DNA of 64,000 nt, taken from positions 1-64,000 of the forward strand of contig JACPDX010000007.1 in the NCBI GenBank assembly GCA_016183805.1, given 5' to 3'. The DNA is from Bacteroidota bacterium. GTDB taxonomy: Bacteria; Bacteroidota; Bacteroidia; Flavobacteriales_E; Vicingaceae. Shown here piece by piece: positions 27,193 through 35,828 of this stretch. A program made the position numbers and the translations under genes. The first letter of the stretch is position 1; every line of letters starts with the position of its first letter. The notes beneath the pieces were generated by a model. It saw only the letters and a program-made list of their open reading frames with translations, had not been told where the DNA came from and ran no database searches.

Positions 27193-28122
27193 ATGAGTCT
27201 ACTAGTTATAGGAACAGTTGCTTTTGATGCCATTGAAACTCCTTTCGGGAAAACCGATAAAATTATTGGTGGAGCTGCCACTTTTATTGCTTTATCAGCA
27301 ACAAATTTTTTGAAAAAAGCAAACATTGTTTCTGTTGTTGGTGGCGATTTTCCTAAAGAAGCCATGCAAATGATGAGAAATCATAACATTAACCTAGACG
27401 GGTTGGAAATTCGTGAAAACGAAAAAACATTCTTTTGGTCAGGAAAGTATCATAACGATATGAATACACGTGATACATTAGCTACCGAGTTGAATGTGTT
27501 AGCTACGTTCAATCCAAAAATACCGGAAAGCTACCAGGATTGTGAGTTTTTAATGTTGGGGAATTTAGCTCCGGCTATTCAAAAACAAGTAATTAATAAC
27601 TTACACCACAGACCTAAGTTGATTGTAATGGACACCATGAATTTTTGGATGGATATTGCAATGGAGGAGTTAAAAGAAACATTAAAACTGGTAGATGTGC
27701 TTTCTATTAATGATGAAGAAGCTCGTCAATTATCCGGTGAATATTCATTGGTTAGAGCAGCTAAAAAGATTTTAACCATGGGGCCAAAATATTTAATCAT
27801 TAAAAAAGGTGAACATGGAGCTTTGTTGTTTGATGATAAGAGCGTATTTTTTGCACCGGCTTTACCTTTAGAAGATGTTTTTGATCCAACAGGGGCAGGA
27901 GACACTTTTGCCGGTGGATTTATTGGTTATTTGGCTGCCACAAAAGACATTTCTTTCGAAAACATGAAAAGAGCAATTATTCATGGAAGTGCGATGGCTT
28001 CTTTTTGTGTAGAGAAATTTGGTACCGAACGTTTGGTTGATTTAACCGAAAATGAAGTTCAGAAAAGAATTAATGAATTTGTTAATTTGGTTCAGTTTGA
28101 TATTGCAGTTGTAAACGCTTAA
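27193..28122 (+). CDS. PfkB-family sugar/nucleoside kinase
   Basis: 309 residues, ribokinase fold. N-terminal GTVAFDAIETPFGKTDKIIGGAATFIAL (about 5-32) with the first PfkB signature region; C-terminal signature FDPTGAGDTFAGGFIGYL (about 232-249) with the anion hole and catalytic Asp. SINDEEARQLSG is typical of the family. ATP-dependent phosphorylation of a sugar or nucleoside; the substrate cannot be read from sequence. Diverges from tRNA-Asn and is followed by a strong hairpin terminator. Confidence 0.93.
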   Translation: MSLLVIGTVAFDAIETPFGKTDKIIGGAATFIALSATNFLKKANIVSVVGGDFPKEAMQMMRNHNINLDGLEIRENEKTFFWSGKYHNDMNTRDTLATELNVLATFNPKIPESYQDCEFLMLGNLAPAIQKQVINNLHHRPKLIVMDTMNFWMDIAMEELKETLKLVDVLSINDEEARQLSGEYSLVRAAKKILTMGPKYLIIKKGEHGALLFDDKSVFFAPALPLEDVFDPTGAGDTFAGGFIGYLAATKDISFENMKRAIIHGSAMASFCVEKFGTERLVDLTENEVQKRINEFVNLVQFDIAVVNA

Positions 28123-28148
28123 AAATAAGAAATACCAAAATTATACCC

Positions 28149-28180
28149 AAGCCCCAACGCATTTGCGTTGGGGCTTTTTT
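28149..28180 (+). terminator. intrinsic terminator of the PfkB kinase gene
   Basis: AAGCCCCAACGC (28149-28160), loop ATTT, GCGTTGGGGCTT (28165-28176), then continuing T to 28180. Perfect 12-bp stem about 27 bases after the stop codon. Confidence 0.9.
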
Positions 28181-28204
28181 ATGCCCGATTTATTTTTTTA
28201 TTCC

Positions 28205-28263
28205 TGACAAAAGTCATGTAAAACCAGTGATAACAGTTATTCAACCCCAGTGATGATAGTCAT
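28205..28263. promoter_or_regulatory. three tandem 13-bp Crp/Fnr-like boxes, 23-bp period
   Basis: TGACAAAAGTCAT (28205-28217), TGATAACAGTTAT (28228-28240) and TGATGATAGTCAT (28251-28263). Start-to-start distance is exactly 23 in both cases. Boxes 1 and 3 fit TGAY-N4-RTCA; box 2 differs by one base in the right half. Boxes 2 and 3 are also both preceded by CCAG. If the promoter -7 element is CACCTTTG at 28285-28292, box 3 would be centred about 42 bases upstream of the transcript start, the usual activator position. Promoter placement is inference. Confidence 0.55.
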
Positions 28264-28491
28264 TTTCGGATGGCTACTAATTAACCACCTTTGTTGTGTT
28301 TGTGTAATTAAAATACAAAACAAAAAAGATTTGGTGATTGCATTTACCACAAATTTAAGTTTTGAAAATTTAGTTTCGAATTTGTTTAGGCAGGATAAAG
28401 TGGAAACAATTAAAATCAATTACTCATGATCTGTGCTTTATTTTTAATAAAGATAAAAAAGAAGTAGACTATAAATATAATTTTTATAATT

Positions 28492-31248
28492 ATGAGAACA
28501 ACAGTTAAAAATGCAGGAATATTGTTATTGATAATCTTTCTGTTTTACGGAAATAGTTATGCTCAAATTACAAAACTACCTGAGTGTAATACTGGTGTGC
28601 CGCATTTTAACATCGATTTATCGTCAGATCCGGATAGTATGTATATTACTCCCGAAGTTGAAAGAGCAAAACAATGTTGTGGCAATGCAAGTTCAAACGA
28701 AAATTATGTGTCTTTCTACGTTAAAGCACACCCGGACGTAGCAATGATTGAAGTTGATATTTATTCCGGTGCTAATCCACCTGGAGATGCCGCAAAATAC
28801 AATGTTGTTACCGGTGGTGATTCTTTAACTGCGGGTTCTTGCGGTCCACTCATTGATGCAGGAGCTCCCACTTGTGTTACTTTAGATTCCTCCGGTTATT
28901 TAAAAGTAACGTATTATAAACCCGGGAAAAATAAAAACCGTTACTATTTTAAACAAATACCAAAACCTATTTTCCCTGCTGATGATTCAACAAGAGTAGG
29001 TTGCTCGTTGCCATTGGAAATATTTGGTTTAAATAACATTACCATCACATCTATCAATTCATCTACCGGAAATACTACTCTGGGTGCTTACAATTCATTA
29101 TTAAGTTGTACAAACTGCCCAACGCCATCTTTCAGTCCAGGGTTATCTACACCGGCTTGGGTTGATTATCAAATTTCGGGAACTCCTCAGGCTCAAACAT
29201 GTGGAACGTATATTTCTACTGATACCGTAAGATTATATACATTTAGTGAGTTGGGTATTTCCGCTACTCCAAATCCTGCTTCATTTTGTTCAGGTGGGAG
29301 TGGAGTTACCTTAACTGCTACAGCAACAGGTGGCGACGGAAATTATTTTTATAAATGGAAAAATAGTGTTGGAACCATAGTTTCAACTACCAATACCTAT
29401 TTAGCTGTAACAGCTGGAACTTATACTGCTGAAGTTACAGATGGTTTAGGTTCTGCTACTTGCCCAGCCAAATATGTTTCTGTTCCCGTTAGTATTGGTA
29501 ATCCTCCAGTTGTAGATGCCGGTATTGATCAAACTCTTTGTGCTACAAGTCCAATTGCTTTTTTATCAGGACAAGTTCAATATGCATCAGGAGGAGTATG
29601 GAGTGGTGGAAATGGAGTATATAATCCTTCCGAAAATTCGTTAATAACTACTTATACACCTACTGCAACTGAAATTGGCAATGGTTCGGTAACATTAACA
29701 TTAACAAGTACAGGAGCAGGAGGCGGTTGTGTAAACGATAACGACCAAGTGGTAATTAATTTTTCTGATACTATTTTTGTTAATCCTACAGCCACACCAA
29801 TATTATGTAAGGGAGGAACAACAACTGTTTTTGCAAATGCAACAGGAGGTACATCCCCATATCAATACACTTGGAGTACAGGAGCCTCTTCTCCGTCAAT
29901 TTTAGCTTCATCAGGAACATACAGTGTAATGGTTAGAGATGTTTTTGGTTGTGCATCAGGGGCTTCAATTACCCTTTCAAATCCAACACAATTGGTTTTG
30001 ATAATGTCGAGTACCAATGTTAGTGCCGATGGATTATGTGATGGTAATGCATCAGTAAATATTTCAGGAGGAACACCTCCTTATAACGTGCTATGGAGTA
30101 ATCTGGAAACTACATTAACTACAAGCAATACGTTGTGTTATGGTATAGCAACTGTAACTGTTACCGATGCAAATGGTTGTAGTGTTATGGGAAGTGTTGT
30201 AGTAAATAACCCCACTTGTTCAGCGTTTAATGTAACTGCAAATTCAACTGATGTTAGTTGTTATGGAGGAAATAATGGTACAGCTGCTTCTTTCCCTGTT
30301 GGAGGAATTACTCCATATACCTATCAATGGAATTCTTCCCCTGTCCAAACCACACAAAACGCTTCAAATTTATCGGCTGGAAATTATACGGTAACTGTTA
30401 CTGATAGTGTAGGTTGTATTGATGTTGCCGGAGTAACTATTCAGCAACCTACTATTCTGACTAATACCATAATTCATACCGATGTTACTACAATTGGCGG
30501 TTCAAATGGTAGTGCTACGGCAAATCCTTTGGGTGGAACGCCAAACTACCAATATTTATGGACACCTAGTGGACAAATTACTCAAACAGCGTCTAATTTA
30601 AGTTCCGCAGTAGGAGGGTTAGTACATTATTTAACTATTACCGACGATAATTCATGTGTACTCAATGATAGTGTTTTAATCAATCAACCACCATGCTATA
30701 ACTTTATTTTAGCGGTTAATACCACTAATGTTACGTGTAATGGTTTATCAGATGGTGCAGCTAGTTTAGTTATTGCTCATGGAACGCCTCCTTATGATAT
30801 TGTATGGTCGAACGGAGCTACAAATGTAACAAGTGTTTCGGGGTTAGCTGAAGGTACATATACGGTTTCGGTTACTGATGCCTCAAATTGTACAACATTT
30901 AAAATATTTACCATTAGTCAACCCAATCTACTTACTTTAGGATTAATACCAACAAATATTTCATGTTTTGGTTATAAAGATGGAACCATTGATTTAACCG
31001 TGTCTGGAGGTACTTTTCCTTATAGCTATCTATGGACTACTGGAGGAAATCCAATTGCTAACTACGAAGATTTAGTTGGTTTGCAACCCGGAACATATTC
31101 TATTACTGTTTTAGATGAAAATAAATGTGCCGCCTCAGGAAGTATTGGAATTACTCAACCAAGTGCATTAACATCAACTTATACTTATGTTGATAATTTG
31201 TGTAATGGTTATTCGGCTGGGTCTATAAATATTACTCCTTCTGGATGA
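28492..31248 (+). CDS. SprB-like adhesin, N-terminal part (interrupted by in-frame TGA)
   Basis: 918 residues up to a TGA at 31246-31248; the same frame continues to 34857. Signal peptide (AGILLLIIFLFYGNSYAQ). A unique N-terminal region (about 25-260) is followed by Ig-like/PKD-like segments (ATPNPASFCSGGSGVTLTAT) and then seven SprB-type repeats of the pattern C-GG--G-------GG--PY-Y-WS-G...AG-Y-V-V-D--GC (examples near 29800, 30030, 30250, 30740 and 30960). The last is cut at NITPSG where other repeats read SGGT-PY. Surface protein of the type IX secretion/gliding class. Without the second part it would lack its sorting domain and would not be secreted. Confidence 0.85.
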   Translation: MRTTVKNAGILLLIIFLFYGNSYAQITKLPECNTGVPHFNIDLSSDPDSMYITPEVERAKQCCGNASSNENYVSFYVKAHPDVAMIEVDIYSGANPPGDAAKYNVVTGGDSLTAGSCGPLIDAGAPTCVTLDSSGYLKVTYYKPGKNKNRYYFKQIPKPIFPADDSTRVGCSLPLEIFGLNNITITSINSSTGNTTLGAYNSLLSCTNCPTPSFSPGLSTPAWVDYQISGTPQAQTCGTYISTDTVRLYTFSELGISATPNPASFCSGGSGVTLTATATGGDGNYFYKWKNSVGTIVSTTNTYLAVTAGTYTAEVTDGLGSATCPAKYVSVPVSIGNPPVVDAGIDQTLCATSPIAFLSGQVQYASGGVWSGGNGVYNPSENSLITTYTPTATEIGNGSVTLTLTSTGAGGGCVNDNDQVVINFSDTIFVNPTATPILCKGGTTTVFANATGGTSPYQYTWSTGASSPSILASSGTYSVMVRDVFGCASGASITLSNPTQLVLIMSSTNVSADGLCDGNASVNISGGTPPYNVLWSNLETTLTTSNTLCYGIATVTVTDANGCSVMGSVVVNNPTCSAFNVTANSTDVSCYGGNNGTAASFPVGGITPYTYQWNSSPVQTTQNASNLSAGNYTVTVTDSVGCIDVAGVTIQQPTILTNTIIHTDVTTIGGSNGSATANPLGGTPNYQYLWTPSGQITQTASNLSSAVGGLVHYLTITDDNSCVLNDSVLINQPPCYNFILAVNTTNVTCNGLSDGAASLVIAHGTPPYDIVWSNGATNVTSVSGLAEGTYTVSVTDASNCTTFKIFTISQPNLLTLGLIPTNISCFGYKDGTIDLTVSGGTFPYSYLWTTGGNPIANYEDLVGLQPGTYSITVLDENKCAASGSIGITQPSALTSTYTYVDNLCNGYSAGSINITPSG

Positions 31249-31251
31249 GTT

Positions 31252-34200
31252 TTGCCTTACAATTATTCATGGAACGGACCTTCCGGTTATACCAACAATA
31301 CTCAGGATGTTTCAGGATTAGCCAGTGGCTTATATGAAATAGAATTTTCTGATGGAAGTGGTTGTCAATCTTCTGCCCTTCAGGTTTATATCAATCAGCC
31401 GGATACTGTTTTTATCGAAAATATTACGGTATCTTGCCCTACACCCGGAGTTTCAACTACAACCGTTACAGTTGATTTAGTAACAGGTGGAACAGGTGGT
31501 CCTTATCAAATTTCTTATGATAATCAAGCTACATTTCAACCGTTGGGAGTTTATACTAAAACGTTAACAGTAGGTGCAACTTACCAAGTTTGGGCAAAAG
31601 ATGCAAACGGATGTCTTTCACCATTTGCTTACGTATTAACAATAGATTCTAACGTAAATATCGTTTCAGCAACTTTTAATCCTTGTATTCCTCAAGGTGC
31701 AACAACAATTCCTGTAACTGTAAATCCAACAGGTGGCGACGGAGGATTATACCAAGTTTCTACCGATGGAGGATTAACATGGGCTGCTGCGGGTACTTAT
31801 GTAATTAATCTACCAGTAAATGCCAACTATAACATTTCTGTTAAAGATGGTAAAGGTTGTATCACAACAAATTACCCAATTAGCATTCCGGCTGAATTAA
31901 CTTCGACTATTGTAATGACTAACGAAGTAAGTTGCTTAGGTGCAAATGATGGAGCCTTAAATTTGACTGTTAGTGGTGGTACACCAACTTATCAATATGC
32001 GTGGACAGGACCTTCAACGTTTACTTCTTCAAATGAAGATTTATCGAATCTTTATGCGGGAACTTATTATGTTACGATAACTGATAACGAGGGTTGTACT
32101 AAGCTAGATTCCATTGTGATAACCACAGTAGTTGATATTACTAATCCTGTTATTACCTGTGTGAGTAATCAAATAGTACCATCTTCAACTACTTCTTGCG
32201 AATATACCGTTACAGATATTGCTTGGGATGCGACTGCAACAGACAATTGTGTGGTAAGTGATGTTTCATATACGTTAACCGGAGCAACTTCCGGAGCAGG
32301 AAATTCATTAAATGGAGTTTCTTTTAATTCAGGAATAACTACTGTTACATGGGTAGCCACTGATGGTCTTGGAAATACAGATCAATGCGTATATACAGTA
32401 ACTGTAGTTGATACTACATCTCCAGGCATCATTGCTTGTGGAGCAGGCAATCAAACCATAAATGTAGATGCAGGAGAATGTAACTATACCCAAACCACAA
32501 CAGCATGGGATGCCACAGCCACCGATAATTGTACCATAAGTTCAATAACAGCAACATTAACAGGAGTAACCACAGGCACAGGTTTAACAACCTTAAACGG
32601 AGTAAACTTCAACACAGGAATTACGCATGTACTATGGACAGTAACCGATACCGTTGGCAATGCCGCAACCTGTAGTTACGACATTACCGTCATCGATAAC
32701 ATCGACCCAAGCATAATAAGCTGTGGAGCAGGCAATCAAGTGGTATCGTCTGACACAGGTATTTGTACATACATTAATGTTGGCTTAGGTTGGGATGCCA
32801 CAGCAACAGATAACTGTACTGTTGCTTCAATAACTTATTCTTTGTCCGGTGTTACAACTGGTAGTGGGTTAAGTTTAAATGGTGTGGTGTTTAATCCCGG
32901 ATTAACAACCGTTGTTTGGATAGTTATTGATACATCAGGAAATAGTTCAACATGTACTTTTACCGTAGAGGTAATAGATACCGAATTACCGATTATTTCT
33001 AATTGTCCGGCAGATATTATGATAAGTAATGACAATGGTTATTGTGGTGCAATTGTAAATTGGACACCTCCAACATTTACCGATAATTGTAGTGCTACCA
33101 TGGTCAGCACTCATAACACAGGAGATTATTTTAATGTTGGAACAACTACAGTAACCTACACAGTAACAGATTTATCAGGTAATGTTTCAAATTGTTCATT
33201 TGATATTACGGTAAATGATACCGAAGCACCAATTGTAGTTTGCCCTTCACCAATAGCTTCTTGCGATTCACTAATCAACTTTAACAATCCTATTGTATCT
33301 GATAACTGTGGAATTTTATCGATGACTCAAATTGCAGGATTATCAAGCGGTTCAATTTTCCCGGTTGGTGTAACAACCATTACTTTTGAAGCGATTGATA
33401 TTCATAACAATGTAACACAATGTTCATTTGATGTAACAGTTCATCCTACACCAATTTTAACCCTTCAAGCTACAAATGTAAGTTGTAACGATTTTAATGA
33501 TGGAAGTATTGATTTGATGGTAACCAACGGAACTTCACCTTATACTTATTTGTGGAGCAATTCAGCAATAACTGAAGACATTTTTAACTTATCTCCAGAC
33601 AATTATTCGGTAGTTGTTACTGATGCAAGTGGTTGTTCTGCAATTGCACAAACAAACATTACTCAGCCAGATGTGTTGACTATTAATGCTATCAATACAC
33701 AAGTGAGTTGTTTTAATGGAAACAATGGAGCTATAGACGTTACAGTTGGTGGTGGGGTTTATCCATATACTTATTTGTGGAACAGTACTGAAATTACCGA
33801 AGACATCACTAATTTAACGATTGGCTTTTATCAGGTAACTGCAACCGATGCCAATGGTTGTGTGATTGGTTACTCAACTACTTTAACCCAACCTGATTCG
33901 TTAATGATACAAACGGTTGTTTACGATGCTACTTGTAATGCGGAAAATGGTTCAATTCAGGCACAGGTAACAGGCGGAACTACTCCTTATGTTTATTCGT
34001 GGTCAAACGGAACATCAGGATTAAATTTAAACAATGTAGTTGCCGGAACATATACCTTAACGGTTACCGATGCTAAGTTGTGTACCAATCAATTTACGGG
34101 TACAATTAATTCTTTATCCAATTTAGTGGCTGAATTAAACACTATTGATGTTTCTTGTTTTGGAGGGAATAATGGTGCTGCTGATGTATTTATCAGAAGT

Positions 34201-34857
34201 GGAAACGCTCCATATATGTATCAATGGTCAAATGGAGATACAACGGCAGTTAGTTCTCATTTAACAGTTGGAAGTTATACTGTAACTGTTACAGACGTAT
34301 TTAGTTGTCAGGTAAACTTAGCATTAACCATCAATCAACCCGATTCATTATATGCTACATTAGCTGTTTCTGAATATTCTTCAGGAACAAATATTAGTCT
34401 TTACGGAGGAAATGATGGACACATTACTTCAACTGTTTTTGGCGGAGTTTCTCCTTTTGCTTACTTGTGGTCGAATGGCGAAACAACAGCTGATGTTTAT
34501 AACTTAACTGCCGGTGAATATTCCTTAATTGTTACCGATGAAAATGGTTGTCTGGCTTATGTATCTGCAAAACTAATCCAACCATATATATTGGAAATGC
34601 CATCAGGATTTTCTCCTAACCTTGATGGAAGCAACGACTATTTTGTGGTAAAAGGAGTGGAAGCTTACCCTAAAAATGAAATTACGGTATTTAACCGTTG
34701 GGGAAATATTGTGTATGAAAAAACCAACTACACCAACGAATGGGATGGTAATAACTCAGGAGGAGAGCCTTTACCAAATGCAACCTACTTTGTAATATTC
34801 AAAGCATTCTCTGACGAAAATATTACCCTAACAGGATATGTTGATTTAAGAAGATAA
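31252..34857 (+). CDS. SprB-like adhesin, C-terminal part with HYR repeats and type B sorting domain
   Basis: 1201 residues in the same frame as the preceding part; no start codon of its own is credible, since it begins by completing an SprB repeat (LPYNYSWNGPSGY). It then has another SprB repeat, about five HYR-like domains (about 32140-33440; ITC...ATDNC patterns such as WDATATDNC occurring three times) and five more SprB repeats (33470-34580). The C-terminus is a gliding-motility-associated/CHU_C-type sorting domain (PSGFSPNLDGSNDYFVVKG, FNRWGNIVYE, GYVDLRR). This marks export by the type IX system, probably using the PorP/SprF protein encoded just downstream. Confidence 0.88.
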   Translation: MPYNYSWNGPSGYTNNTQDVSGLASGLYEIEFSDGSGCQSSALQVYINQPDTVFIENITVSCPTPGVSTTTVTVDLVTGGTGGPYQISYDNQATFQPLGVYTKTLTVGATYQVWAKDANGCLSPFAYVLTIDSNVNIVSATFNPCIPQGATTIPVTVNPTGGDGGLYQVSTDGGLTWAAAGTYVINLPVNANYNISVKDGKGCITTNYPISIPAELTSTIVMTNEVSCLGANDGALNLTVSGGTPTYQYAWTGPSTFTSSNEDLSNLYAGTYYVTITDNEGCTKLDSIVITTVVDITNPVITCVSNQIVPSSTTSCEYTVTDIAWDATATDNCVVSDVSYTLTGATSGAGNSLNGVSFNSGITTVTWVATDGLGNTDQCVYTVTVVDTTSPGIIACGAGNQTINVDAGECNYTQTTTAWDATATDNCTISSITATLTGVTTGTGLTTLNGVNFNTGITHVLWTVTDTVGNAATCSYDITVIDNIDPSIISCGAGNQVVSSDTGICTYINVGLGWDATATDNCTVASITYSLSGVTTGSGLSLNGVVFNPGLTTVVWIVIDTSGNSSTCTFTVEVIDTELPIISNCPADIMISNDNGYCGAIVNWTPPTFTDNCSATMVSTHNTGDYFNVGTTTVTYTVTDLSGNVSNCSFDITVNDTEAPIVVCPSPIASCDSLINFNNPIVSDNCGILSMTQIAGLSSGSIFPVGVTTITFEAIDIHNNVTQCSFDVTVHPTPILTLQATNVSCNDFNDGSIDLMVTNGTSPYTYLWSNSAITEDIFNLSPDNYSVVVTDASGCSAIAQTNITQPDVLTINAINTQVSCFNGNNGAIDVTVGGGVYPYTYLWNSTEITEDITNLTIGFYQVTATDANGCVIGYSTTLTQPDSLMIQTVVYDATCNAENGSIQAQVTGGTTPYVYSWSNGTSGLNLNNVVAGTYTLTVTDAKLCTNQFTGTINSLSNLVAELNTIDVSCFGGNNGAADVFIRSGNAPYMYQWSNGDTTAVSSHLTVGSYTVTVTDVFSCQVNLALTINQPDSLYATLAVSEYSSGTNISLYGGNDGHITSTVFGGVSPFAYLWSNGETTADVYNLTAGEYSLIVTDENGCLAYVSAKLIQPYILEMPSGFSPNLDGSNDYFVVKGVEAYPKNEITVFNRWGNIVYEKTNYTNEWDGNNSGGEPLPNATYFVIFKAFSDENITLTGYVDLRR

Positions 34858-34885
34858 AACCATGAACCATATAAAATTAATAGTC

Positions 34886-35809
34886 ATGAAGAAAATTGTA
34901 ATAATCATAGCAATAGTAGCTTTTAATATCTCAGATGTAAAAGCTCAACAAGACCCTTTGTTTACACAGTATATGTTTAATGGTCTGTATTTAAATCCAG
35001 CTTATGCGGGTTCACATCCCTATTGGTCTTCAACGATAACCTTAAGAAACCAATGGGTTGGTCTTGATGGGGCACCAAAAACAGGCACACTAGCAATTGA
35101 TGGTCCACTTCCAAATCAAAACATGGGTTTAGGAGCTGTATTTTATCACGACCGAATTGGAGTAAATCGCCAAAATACGATGGTGTTTAACTATTCCTAC
35201 GCCATAAGAGTAAATGAGACTTCAAAACTTGCTTTTGGTATAAATGCGGGGTTTTCACAATATAGTGCAAAACTTACCGAATTAACGGTTTGGGATGAAG
35301 ATGAAGTTTTTGAAAGCGATTTATCCAGTAAAACACTGCCAAAGTTTGGTGCAGGAGCTTATTATTATGCCGAAAAGTATTATTTGGGATTTTCGGTACC
35401 CACTTTATTCGCTTACGAGGATGGCGTTGATTTTAGCTTAAACCTTACTCAATCATCGTTTTTACGTCGTCATTATTTACTTACCGGAGGATATGTATTT
35501 GATATTGCAAAAGATTTTAAATTAAAACCTTCATTTTTAGCAAAATACTTGCAAAACGCACCATTGCAAGCCGATTTAAACCTAAGTGTTTTGTACAAAG
35601 AAACCTATTGGGTAGGAGTGTCTTATCGGTCAAGTGATGCGATAGCCATAATTCTTGAATATCAAACGAATTTATTTTTCAGAGTAGGTTATTCGTACGA
35701 TTTTACGTTGTCTAAACTCAATAATTACTCTTATGGTTCACACGAAATTATGTTGGGGATCGATTTAGGAAAAGATTTGGCTAAAGTAAAAACACCTCGT
35801 TTCTTTTAA
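34886..35809 (+). CDS. PorP/SprF family type IX secretion membrane protein
   Basis: 307 residues from ATG 34886; an upstream in-frame ATG at 34862 would put eight residues before the signal peptide (KKIVIIIAIVAFNISDVKAQ). The mature start QQDPLFTQYMFNGLYLNPAYAGS is the family hallmark. Outer-membrane beta barrel that partners large SprB-like proteins carrying type B sorting domains. It follows the adhesin by 28 bases and precedes the OmpA-domain gene by 19, a standard adhesin-PorP/SprF-OmpA operon. Confidence 0.95.
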   Translation: MKKIVIIIAIVAFNISDVKAQQDPLFTQYMFNGLYLNPAYAGSHPYWSSTITLRNQWVGLDGAPKTGTLAIDGPLPNQNMGLGAVFYHDRIGVNRQNTMVFNYSYAIRVNETSKLAFGINAGFSQYSAKLTELTVWDEDEVFESDLSSKTLPKFGAGAYYYAEKYYLGFSVPTLFAYEDGVDFSLNLTQSSFLRRHYLLTGGYVFDIAKDFKLKPSFLAKYLQNAPLQADLNLSVLYKETYWVGVSYRSSDAIAIILEYQTNLFFRVGYSYDFTLSKLNNYSYGSHEIMLGIDLGKDLAKVKTPRFF

Positions 35810-35828
35810 TGTTTTAAAAATTCATATC

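Larger units (their letters stand above)
28123..28491. other. 369-bp gap between pfkB-type gene and the adhesin: terminator, triple operator array, long leader
   Basis: Holds the pfkB terminator (28149-28180), three Crp/Fnr-like boxes at exact 23-bp spacing (28205-28263), a possible promoter just after them (CACCTTTG near 28285-28292), and about 190 bases before the adhesin ATG. A short open stretch near 28325-28430 (reads VIAFTTNLSFENLVSNLFRQ) has no recognisable match and is not called a gene. Confidence 0.5.

Noticed and set aside
28237-28419. 60-codon minus-strand frame in the gap before the adhesin
   Set aside because: It starts inside the operator array and has no recognisable domain; its length is expected by chance in this AT-rich DNA.
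29800-34580. regular repeats in the adhesin region that could suggest a CRISPR or transposon array
   Set aside because: The periodicity is that of SprB and HYR protein domains, with varying DNA sequence and open frame throughout.
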